Shown: piece by piece, positions 6,294 through 12,741 of the stretch | Layout: each line of letters opens with the position of its first letter | Position numbering within the stretch: position 1 is the first letter of the stretch | Source of the DNA: Planctomycetes bacterium UBA7888 | Lineage (GTDB): Bacteria > Planctomycetota > UBA1135 | DNA length: 12,741 bases | Reading direction: 5' to 3' | Assembly: GCA_002500505.1 (NCBI GenBank) | Contig: DLRM01000054.1 | Span: forward strand, 1-12,741 | Program-made: the position numbers and the translations under genes | The notes under the pieces: model-generated | What the model was told of the DNA's origin: nothing | What the model saw: the letters and a program-made list of their open reading frames with translations, nothing else | The model's database searches: none

Positions 6294-7100
6294 CTATAAA
6301 CCGAACGGCCGCTGTGCGGGCATAAGACTGCCATCAAAATCCACAATTAAGGGAGCATGGTCGGAAAAGCGCGATTCTTTCCAGATTTGGGCCTTTTGAG
6401 CTCGTTTCGCTAGGCCAGGAGTGGCAGCTATGTAGTCCAGGCGCCAGCCAACATTGTTTTCCCAAGCACGTCCTCGGTTAGACCACCAGGTGTAACATTC
6501 ATGCGTGGAATCCGGGCACAGCTCTCTGTAAACATCTTTCCAGGAAGACTTTACAAAAATGGAACTCATCCATTTCCGTTCCTTCGGTAGGAAGCCTGAG
6601 TTCTTCTGGTTGCTCTTCCAATTCCGAAGATCCTGCTCTGCATGGGCGATGTTCCAGTCCCCACAAACCAGCACATTCCGGCGGCTTTTCCGCCTTTTTT
6701 CGAGCCAAATGTAAAGCTCATCCATGAAGCGGTATTTCTTCGCTTGTGCTTTTTCGCTGGAAGAGCCAGAGGGCAAATAGAGAGAAATAGCAGTGAATCG
6801 GCCAAAATCCGCTGAAAGGACTCGACCTTCACAATCCGCTTCCTCAAAACCCATTCCTTCCCGAATTCGGTCCGGCTCTCGACGACTCAGGATGGCAGTT
6901 CCGGCATATCCAGGGCGCTCAGCTGGGAACCAATGCGCATGGAAGCCTGGCGGGTTTCGCATTATTGGAGTTAGTTGATGATCTTGAATGCGGATTTCTT
7001 GAAGGCAGACCACATCTGCCTTCATTTTTGGTAGCCACTCAAAGAATCCTTTCCGGTCGGCGGAACGAATTCCATTTAAGTTCAGAGTGATGACTCGCAA
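6294..7100 (-). CDS. xth: Exodeoxyribonuclease III (AP endonuclease, EEP family)
   Basis: ExoIII/APE1-type endonuclease (268 residues; E. coli XthA has 268). It incises DNA 5' of abasic sites and has 3'-5' exonuclease and 3'-repair activity, with Mg2+. All family residues are present: Asn7 in LNLNGIR, Glu35 in LQEIR, Tyr108 in SLYLPSG, Asp148 and Asn150 in GDWNIAH, Asp222 in WRLDY, and Asp247-His248 in FSDHAP. No signal peptide; cytoplasmic. The ATG at 7100 starts the conserved first strand immediately, so the start is firm. It follows the SMUG1 stop after 8 bp, so the two are co-transcribed. SMUG1 leaves an AP site and this enzyme cuts it, giving consecutive repair steps from one message. 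The symbol is by family; exoA-type naming is equally possible. Confidence 0.95.
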   Translation of the reverse strand: MRVITLNLNGIRSADRKGFFEWLPKMKADVVCLQEIRIQDHQLTPIMRNPPGFHAHWFPAERPGYAGTAILSRREPDRIREGMGFEEADCEGRVLSADFGRFTAISLYLPSGSSSEKAQAKKYRFMDELYIWLEKRRKSRRNVLVCGDWNIAHAEQDLRNWKSNQKNSGFLPKERKWMSSIFVKSSWKDVYRELCPDSTHECYTWWSNRGRAWENNVGWRLDYIAATPGLAKRAQKAQIWKESRFSDHAPLIVDFDGSLMPAQRPFGL

Positions 7101-7108
7101 GCTAATCT

Positions 7109-7828
7109 TTAGGACAGAAGGCCGAGCTCTTGTAGTTGCCGCTCGGCTTGTTCTGCCCAGCCACGATTTGCCATCGGGCTTGCTGGGGATGGGTGCAAGA
7201 TTTGTCCGATTTCGATATCAACGTCTCGCAAAATTCGGGTGGCCTGATCTCGGGCAAATTTACCAACCCCAACAACCATTTTGGGTTGAAGGGCTTGAAC
7301 GGTTTCGATGAGTGCTCGGTCGCAAACTTTTCGGAGAGGTTCACGCTCTGCAATGTGAAGCTTGTCAGGCGTTCGGTTTTTTCCACTTTCTTCCATGAAA
7401 CAAAGAGGGCACCAGTTAAACACAAAAAAGCGATCAAAGAATGAATCTGCGGAGTCAAAAAAATTGGAAGCCCAAGTCCATAGTCGTCTCCCACTGACCT
7501 CTGACCGTGGACAATCCAGACCTTGAATCGGTCGTTTGGGATGAAGTGATTTGGGTTGTTCTACTTTGCCATCCAGTTTGAGCCAATCTCGCACCATGCC
7601 GACTTCTCCAAAGGGAACGCCTGTTTGCGCCATGCCCCAAGGACCTGGATTCATCCCAACCCAAATCGCTTGGACGCCGTTGCGTGCATACCGTTGAAGG
7701 TATTGTTTATGCAAATCCCAAGCGTATTCCAGGGGATTGTATACATGAGTGACAGGATCAGCAAAACGAAGGCCACTGACTTCTTCGCGAAGCCGCTTTG
7801 CAATCTGGAGAACTTCCATGCAGGTCAT
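7109..7828 (-). CDS. SMUG1-type uracil-DNA glycosylase
   Basis: Single-strand-selective monofunctional uracil-DNA glycosylase of UDG family 3 (239 residues). It removes uracil and oxidised pyrimidines such as 5-hydroxymethyluracil, leaving an abasic site. Motif 1, GMNPG (58-62), runs into a very conserved block, PWGMAQTGVPFGEV. HPKRPI (96-101), CPRSEVSGRRLW (106-117), FNWCPL with Asn138, and motif 2 HPSPASP with catalytic His212 follow. Asn60 and His212 correspond to human SMUG1 Asn85 and His239. The family is common in animals and scattered in bacteria. The ATG at 7828 is taken as the start; the ATG at 7819 is a possible alternative, three codons shorter. It starts 10 bp after the stop of the large propeller gene and ends 8 bp before xth. 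No Shine-Dalgarno is visible, so translation may rely on coupling. Confidence 0.93.
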   Translation of the reverse strand: MTCMEVLQIAKRLREEVSGLRFADPVTHVYNPLEYAWDLHKQYLQRYARNGVQAIWVGMNPGPWGMAQTGVPFGEVGMVRDWLKLDGKVEQPKSLHPKRPIQGLDCPRSEVSGRRLWTWASNFFDSADSFFDRFFVFNWCPLCFMEESGKNRTPDKLHIAEREPLRKVCDRALIETVQALQPKMVVGVGKFARDQATRILRDVDIEIGQILHPSPASPMANRGWAEQAERQLQELGLLS

Positions 7829-7838
7829 GCAACGGCGA

Positions 7839-10814
7839 TTACTGAATCGTATCGCTTGTCACATTCGATTTGACAGAATCCGCGCCGCCGGCTCCCCGCT
7901 GGATGACAGCTTGGGACCAAATAGTAATCAGTGGAGCTCCACTAGGGACAGTCCGAGTCATCGTGGCAACCCCACTGGCGTCTGCAGTAGCGGTATTGTT
8001 AAGGATGATAGGAGGCAGGAGGTCAAGGCAAAGTCCACCCAAGGCAGAAATGCAGGGACCCGATCCAGAACCTACCCTGCTATAAAGGAAGTAAACCAAT
8101 TCATTTGGGTTGGCATTCTCAAGAGTCAGGGTGGCAGGGAAGCCCCGGAACAAGGATGTTTGAGAAAGGACAGGGTTCACAACGGTTGCAAAATGACCCA
8201 TCCAGGTGCGCCAGCTTGAAGTGCGGTATTCATGGTGATTCCAGAATGTGCCCGGTTGGGAGGGGTCTTCCTCCACTCCGCTGTAATCGCCCCAACGGCT
8301 TCCCGTTTCAGCTCGAGTGGAAGTCTGCAGAGTATCTTCTGCTGACATCGAGCCAGCTGGATCGCCAGCCATGCGAGTAACATACTCAATTTCAATGTAC
8401 TGGTTCGAAGAGGATCGGTGGTAGGCAATTGTCGCATTGCCTGCATCGTCAACGTGGATGTCACCAAACCAGTTATGCTCGCCATCACCATAGTTCAAGG
8501 TGCCAGATTGAATTTCAACAGGGTTCAGACCGCTATTTGGCCAGCCCTGCATATCGAATTCGAACCAACGGATGCGTGCTGTGTTATTGCCAGAACCTGC
8601 ACCCACATTGAAGCAGAACCACATGCGGCCATTACGGTAAACGCCATGTTTGATTCGATTGTCAATTGTGTCCGCTTTATTGGACGTTCCTAATTGGTCG
8701 GCGCCAGGAGGGCTCCGATAGGTTTGGACTGAAACGGCTTTAGAATGTTTGGTTGGGTTTGTAAGTGGGTCAGTAATGGCATAGAAAGTAAGCTGGGAAT
8801 TGCTTCCGGCCCAAGTCGAAACAAAGTATTGAACGTCCGTATTGGTGTCGTAATTTTTCATGCACCCAAGCGAAAGAAGACCACTTGACATATCTACTTT
8901 AGTTGGGGTCATTGCCGACCCGGTCATCATGGGAGCTAAAGGGAAGATGTAAACATCATTTCCTCCACCGCTGAAACAGTCGCCCGAAATATAAACCGCA
9001 TTCTCATCGATTCCAATGTTGGGGAAGTCCAGGAATCCACAGCTCGAAGCAGTTATACGGTAGGTGTTCCATGCGCCGTTCGGGTCAGAATCGTCAGAGA
9101 CGCCAATGCAGATGTAGGAAGTGTTGTTCGTATCTTCTGCAGACGCAACGACAAATCGGTCGTGGTGAGTGGAGTAAACCGCGATTGGATCAAAGACAAA
9201 GGAGCCCGCAGATCCACCACTAATATTGTTGCCAAAGAAACCATTGCCTCCTGAGAGGCTCTTGGTGTAGGTTTGCGTCCCGTCCTTTTTGAAGAAGGAA
9301 ATTTGCGAGTTCACTACGCCAACAATGTGGTCTCTTCCCACAGCAAGGTTTGGATCAGGTGGGGTCCAGCCGGTGGAGTTAAAGGCTGTGAAGCCGCCAA
9401 GACCGCCACGCGGAGAGGCCGGGTTCAATGGTTCAGGCCTCCAGTTCGGATCCCAGTCAGGGCGAACTTCAGTGTCATATACCTGTTCCATCGTGACTTC
9501 TTGAGCAGCGGCTACAGGTTCAATTTCGAGGATAGAAGCCTTTGCGAGTGTTTTAGGTGCGTAGAGAGTCAAGCCAGCCGCACGGTGGTCGCCTGCTGCA
9601 TTCCCATGCCAAGCGAAGGCAAGCTGGTCTTTCCCGGTCCACAACATATGGCGAGTGTTGAGGCCAGTTTGGAGAGTTTGTTCTTCTTCAGTCCTCTTAT
9701 TTGCGCGGAAGCCATCGGAGATACTTGCGCCGTCTCGGTTGTAGAGTCGAACACGAATATCAATGTCAGAATGGGGTCGGCCAGGTTCCATGACCGGCGC
9801 CTTGCCCATATTGTTGCTGTAAGCTAATGCAAAAGATCCGTCCGGCCGCATCGCGATTGAAGCACCCGTCCGCCATCCTTCGCCACCAGCATCGGAATGG
9901 GATCCTGGAGCAACCGGTCCAGTTTTTGAATCAAAAAGGCGGAACCAGGAACTATAGCCAAAGCCTTCAGCTTGGCTCATCCAAGCAATAGCGAATCGGT
10001 CCTTCCCATTTGAAGCAATGGCGGGTTCAAGACCTGCTTCTTCTTGGTCGTCCACTCGAGTGATTTCGCCAACGGGGCCCTTCAGGGAGGAAAGGCAAGA
10101 TTGAAGACCTTGAGGTATTCCGGACTCCGGTTCTGAGGTCGCCCATACAGCAGCGAATTGGCCCTGTGCTAAGGGAGCAATTGCAGGAAGAGTCTGCAAG
10201 GATTCTTTGTTGGGTGCCAAGAAGAACTCGTCACAAAGAGGGAGGCCATTGTTGGAAAATGACCTTGCTTTAATTTGAGAAAGTCCAGTGGACCAATCTT
10301 CCCAGACAATAAATGCGTTACCGTCCGAAGAAAATTCAACAACTGGTCGCATTTGGTCCCCAGAGCGCTCTTGATTCACAAGAATTTCTGAGCCTGCTGG
10401 GAGGAGCTCTATACGGGTCTCTCCACTCCCAAGGTCTTTTTCTTGGAGGGTTAATCGGCGAGCGTAAACCCCAAAGCCATCTCCATCTTGGGCATTACTT
10501 TGCCAAACCACCCAGGCACTTCCATCAGGCGCGAAAGCTGCGGAGGGACGAAGTTGATTGTCTTGGACTGTTTCGTTGATGTGAAGTTCCGTTCCAAGTG
10601 GCCGCCCAAAAGGGTCGAGCCATGCCCCGAACACGCCAAAGGTTCCAACCTCTTGTCGTCGACTTCCCCAAACCATGAGTAGGTTGCCGTCGGCATCGGC
10701 GGCTATGGATTGGTCAACTTGCCGGTTATGGGTAAAAGTGTTGACTGCTCTTTCGGTGAATTGGTAATCCGAGAGCGGGTTTTGGAAAAGTGCGAGAGCG
10801 AGGAGAGAGATCAT
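7839..10814 (-). CDS. Large secreted double beta-propeller protein with shared C-terminal domain
   Basis: A 991-residue surface protein of unknown function. Residues about 30-420 carry seven blades of the form D-x-x-G-x-x-x-(V/A)-x-W, at about 40-51, 94-106, 161-173, 213-227, 266-281, 322-335 and 389-405: a seven-bladed sialidase-like propeller without obvious catalytic residues. A Glu/Pro linker (430-480) leads to a second, different propeller-like region (about 485-875), starting PPDPNLAVGRDH and ending RWGDYSG...FWNHHEYRTSSW, a pattern common in secreted bacterial proteins. Residues about 885-991 are the shared C-terminal domain, ending SDTIQ. The N-terminus has only a short hydrophobic stretch (ISLLALALF) and no basic residue, making it a weak signal peptide. 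The ATG directly follows the TAA of the FG-GAP gene and is in the same frame, so it is either reinitiated there or made as a readthrough fusion. Binding of polysaccharide or protein is a guess. Confidence 0.78.
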   Translation of the reverse strand: MISLLALALFQNPLSDYQFTERAVNTFTHNRQVDQSIAADADGNLLMVWGSRRQEVGTFGVFGAWLDPFGRPLGTELHINETVQDNQLRPSAAFAPDGSAWVVWQSNAQDGDGFGVYARRLTLQEKDLGSGETRIELLPAGSEILVNQERSGDQMRPVVEFSSDGNAFIVWEDWSTGLSQIKARSFSNNGLPLCDEFFLAPNKESLQTLPAIAPLAQGQFAAVWATSEPESGIPQGLQSCLSSLKGPVGEITRVDDQEEAGLEPAIASNGKDRFAIAWMSQAEGFGYSSWFRLFDSKTGPVAPGSHSDAGGEGWRTGASIAMRPDGSFALAYSNNMGKAPVMEPGRPHSDIDIRVRLYNRDGASISDGFRANKRTEEEQTLQTGLNTRHMLWTGKDQLAFAWHGNAAGDHRAAGLTLYAPKTLAKASILEIEPVAAAQEVTMEQVYDTEVRPDWDPNWRPEPLNPASPRGGLGGFTAFNSTGWTPPDPNLAVGRDHIVGVVNSQISFFKKDGTQTYTKSLSGGNGFFGNNISGGSAGSFVFDPIAVYSTHHDRFVVASAEDTNNTSYICIGVSDDSDPNGAWNTYRITASSCGFLDFPNIGIDENAVYISGDCFSGGGNDVYIFPLAPMMTGSAMTPTKVDMSSGLLSLGCMKNYDTNTDVQYFVSTWAGSNSQLTFYAITDPLTNPTKHSKAVSVQTYRSPPGADQLGTSNKADTIDNRIKHGVYRNGRMWFCFNVGAGSGNNTARIRWFEFDMQGWPNSGLNPVEIQSGTLNYGDGEHNWFGDIHVDDAGNATIAYHRSSSNQYIEIEYVTRMAGDPAGSMSAEDTLQTSTRAETGSRWGDYSGVEEDPSQPGTFWNHHEYRTSSWRTWMGHFATVVNPVLSQTSLFRGFPATLTLENANPNELVYFLYSRVGSGSGPCISALGGLCLDLLPPIILNNTATADASGVATMTRTVPSGAPLITIWSQAVIQRGAGGADSVKSNVTSDTIQ

Positions 10815-12416
10815 TTATTGAATGGTTCTTTGGATTGCGATGGTGGCGGCGCCAGGAGGAGGGCCGCCGTGTTGCCAGGCTTGAATGCAGAAGGTGGCGC
10901 CTGTGGTGCCAGACGGTACGGGGACTGAAAGAGTTCCATAACCCGAATTGTCGGAGTTTGATGTCCCAAGAATGAACAGTGGCTCTGCTAAATCCAGGAC
11001 CATACCACTTGGGAAGGAAGTTGTTCCGAAGCCCCTAAGGGAATAAATGAAAGTGAGGAGAGAGTTAGGGACTCCGTTTTGGACAGTGAATGTGGCTGTT
11101 TGTCCAGAGACAAGGCCGCTCACTGAAAGGGTGGCCACGGGGTCGGCGTAGTAAAGGTAAACATCGCTATCTGGGTTTCCGCCAGGTTCGCCCACCAAAA
11201 AGTCAGCGAGACCGTCACCGTTGACATCCCCGGCAGGCGCGACGGCGTGTCCCAAGAGGTCTTTTGTGGAGTCCCCCGAGAATCGGTAAAGGGCCCGGCC
11301 ACTCGAACCGGAGTAGAGTCGAGCGGAACCAGCGGCGAGTCCAGTTGAGCCAGCATCACCAGAGTAAGGGGCGCCGACGAAGATATCGTCGAGACCATCT
11401 CCATCCACATCGCCGACGGAGGCAAGGCAAGAGGCAAAAGCCTCGAACCGAGATTCTTCCTCAAAGCGCTTGAGAAGAGCGTAATCTCCTCCCAAGGATC
11501 GGATTTCGACATGTCCGGTTTTCAGGGTTTGCGTGGAGTAATCGTTCATTGCTCCGAGGGCAAGGTCGGGAGTTCCATCTCCGTTTGTGTCCCCCATGGC
11601 TGCTTGGGAATATCCGAGGGCATCCATCGGGGAGCCCGAAATTCGATGAATGCGAGCACCTGTTCGGCCGGAAAAGATGTCAACGCAGCCAGAGTCACTG
11701 CCGCCGGAGTCGTTTCGAGGAGAGCCTACTGAAAGTTCAAAAGAGCCATCGCCATCTAGGTCAGGGAGGCTCGTTGCAGACCAACCAAACATGTCCCAAG
11801 GGTTCTCTCCGTAGAAACGATGCAGAATGGTGCCAGTAGCACCGGAATACACAAAGGCGGCACCTGCGCCGGGTCCCGCCCAGTCATGGTGTGGTGCGCC
11901 AATCAAAAGGTCATCGAAGCCATCTCCATCAAGGTCGCCACATGCTGCGATGGTTTGCCCAAACCAATCCCAACGATTGGCGCTCGAAAAAGTAAAGAGT
12001 TCGGCGCCAGTTGCACCATCCCAAACGCGAACGTAGCCAGAAGAAAAGCCGTTTGTGTTGTCTCGACGGGCTCCGCCAGCGAAATCGGGAATACCATCTG
12101 CATTTAGATCCCCAACGCCTGCAACGGTGAAGCCCATTCGGTGGAAGTCCGAGTCCCCGTAAAAATGGAAGAGTAGTGTGCCCGTAGCAGCAGAAAAAAC
12201 ATGGATAGCACCGGACTCGGTTCCATTGCCACTTTCTCGGGAGGCCCCAACAATGAAGTCTGGAATGCCATCAGAATCGAGGTCGCCAATGGTGTCAATG
12301 GAACAACCAAATTCGGTTCCGGTAGCGACACCGTCTAAATGAAGGCCCAATTGTTGGCCAAAAAGAGGAGATGTGCAAGCGAGGACGAACAGAGATGAGG
12401 GGAGGGGAAATCGCAT
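10815..12416 (-). CDS. Secreted FG-GAP (integrin-alpha-like) propeller protein
   Basis: A 533-residue exported protein. Residues 1-20 are a signal peptide (MRFPLP, hydrophobic core, cleavage near F-G/Q). Seven FG-GAP repeats follow, each with a Ca2+-binding D-x-D/N-x-D-G loop and a hydrophobic-V-G-A strand. Their GD (or PD) pairs lie at residues 44, 102, 160, 218, 275, 335 and 396, spaced about 57-61. Seven repeats make one complete integrin-alpha-like beta-propeller, which usually mediates adhesion or ligand binding in bacteria. The fourth repeat (PDLDGDGSFEL) departs most from consensus. Residues about 427-533 are the C-terminal domain shared with the neighbours, including FIYSLRGFGTTS, MVLDL, VPVPSG, IQAW and the terminal RTIQ. 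It is the first gene of the minus-strand run, with a divergent 215-bp region upstream. GAGAG at 7-11 bases before the ATG is a weak Shine-Dalgarno. The ligand is unknown. Confidence 0.85.
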   Translation of the reverse strand: MRFPLPSSLFVLACTSPLFGQQLGLHLDGVATGTEFGCSIDTIGDLDSDGIPDFIVGASRESGNGTESGAIHVFSAATGTLLFHFYGDSDFHRMGFTVAGVGDLNADGIPDFAGGARRDNTNGFSSGYVRVWDGATGAELFTFSSANRWDWFGQTIAACGDLDGDGFDDLLIGAPHHDWAGPGAGAAFVYSGATGTILHRFYGENPWDMFGWSATSLPDLDGDGSFELSVGSPRNDSGGSDSGCVDIFSGRTGARIHRISGSPMDALGYSQAAMGDTNGDGTPDLALGAMNDYSTQTLKTGHVEIRSLGGDYALLKRFEEESRFEAFASCLASVGDVDGDGLDDIFVGAPYSGDAGSTGLAAGSARLYSGSSGRALYRFSGDSTKDLLGHAVAPAGDVNGDGLADFLVGEPGGNPDSDVYLYYADPVATLSVSGLVSGQTATFTVQNGVPNSLLTFIYSLRGFGTTSFPSGMVLDLAEPLFILGTSNSDNSGYGTLSVPVPSGTTGATFCIQAWQHGGPPPGAATIAIQRTIQ

Positions 12417-12631
12417 GAACTCTCAATGATAGCCCAGAAGCGGGTAGGCGGGGACAGTAATGGGTGTGCGAAAACGCACAGGAACGCCGCTTTTTGGGGC
12501 GGATTTGATGTAAAATATTGAAAAAGACCCAAATCCTCTTGGTACGGGGATTGCCCCACTGACTAGACAGGATGTGGATTTTCGGCTTCTCTACAAGCCT
12601 TGAATCCTCCGCGCCTCTAAACTGTAGCCGA
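12417..12631. promoter_or_regulatory. Divergent control region for FG-GAP unit and lipoprotein gene
   Basis: 215 bp between divergent starts, so promoters for both directions should be here. AT-rich sequence at 12505-12525 includes TAAAAT (12511-12516, plus strand) as a possible -10, but no good -35 is correctly spaced. The perfect dyad at 12465-12480 is listed separately, and a short GGGG-ATTG-CCCC hairpin lies at 12546-12557. No small gene was found here. Confidence 0.4.
12465..12480. promoter_or_regulatory. Perfect 16-bp dyad, TGTGCG-AAAA-CGCACA (possible operator)
   Basis: Six-base arms are perfectly complementary around AAAA, 49 bp upstream of the FG-GAP start codon and 152 bp upstream of the lipoprotein start. 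As DNA it resembles an operator for a dimeric regulator; as RNA it would be a GC-rich hairpin with an A-tetraloop. There is no U-tract on either side, arguing against a terminator. The regulator is unknown. Confidence 0.4.
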
Positions 12632-12741
12632 ATGCATTCCCTTCTGATTACTCAAAACCTCCCAAAATGGGCCTTGGGCGCACTTTTCTGCCTCCCCTTC
12701 ATGGCCATTTCTGGGTGTTTTTCCGATAGTCTTGCTCCTGG
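12632..12741 (+). CDS. Lipoprotein, N-terminal part only
   Basis: From the ATG at 12632 the plus strand encodes 36 codons running off the window. There is a polar start (MHSLLITQNLPK), a hydrophobic core, and the lipobox I-S-G-C at residues 26-29, matching the signal peptidase II consensus. It should be exported and lipidated on Cys29. The mature part begins Phe-Ser-Asp-Ser-Leu-Ala-Pro; its function cannot be judged. It is divergent from the FG-GAP gene. No Shine-Dalgarno is visible. Confidence 0.65.
   Translation, partial: MHSLLITQNLPKWALGALFCLPFMAISGCFSDSLAP

Noticed and set aside
9273..9827. 184-codon plus-strand open frame
   Set aside because: It is antisense to the well-supported double-propeller gene and shows no recognisable features.
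10815..12416. Long DNA tandem repeat
   Set aside because: The repetition is at protein level (FG-GAP motifs about 58 residues apart); the DNA copies are diverged.

Overview
The window (about 50% G+C, tightly packed genes) looks like a chromosomal segment of an uncultured or little-studied Planctomycetota-type bacterium. This is inferred from gene content: secreted beta-propeller proteins with a common C-terminal domain, a sulfatase-like hydrolase fused to TPRs, a SMUG1-type uracil-DNA glycosylase, and almost no Shine-Dalgarno sequences ahead of the starts. No rRNA, tRNA, insertion sequence or CRISPR array was seen.

Left part (1-4601) is a glycerol-phosphate-themed neighbourhood. Glycerol kinase (glpK, minus, 301-1821) is divergent, across only 40 bp, from a two-gene plus-strand unit: a lipoprotein sulfatase/phosphodiesterase-like enzyme with five C-terminal TPRs (1862-3940) and a cytoplasmic glycerophosphodiester phosphodiesterase (3945-4601). 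GDPD makes glycerol-3-phosphate (G3P) and GlpK makes it from glycerol, so both feed the same pool. Downstream of glpK, at the left edge, a minus-strand secreted protein starts at 169. Its frame continues past an in-frame TGA followed at once by a Cys codon and by a hairpin with a GGUC apical loop. This is the best candidate here for something undescribed: a possible secreted selenoprotein.

Middle (4595-5296): a small beta-barrel-like outer-membrane protein (minus) whose 3' end overlaps the GDPD gene by 7 bp. Its leader region also holds the probable rho-independent terminator of the next minus-strand unit.

Right part (5297-12416) is one long minus-strand run with almost no spacing: a seven-FG-GAP propeller protein, then (directly after its TAA and in the same frame) a 991-residue double-propeller protein, then SMUG1 (10-bp gap), exodeoxyribonuclease III (8-bp gap) and, after 67 bp, a 309-residue secreted protein. 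SMUG1 and ExoIII are consecutive enzymes of base excision repair (uracil removal, then AP-site incision). The three secreted proteins share a C-terminal domain of about 90 residues ending in Ile-Gln, probably a sorting or anchoring module.

Right edge (12417-12741): a 215-bp divergent intergenic region with a perfect TGTGCG-N4-CGCACA dyad, then the first 36 codons of a plus-strand lipoprotein.
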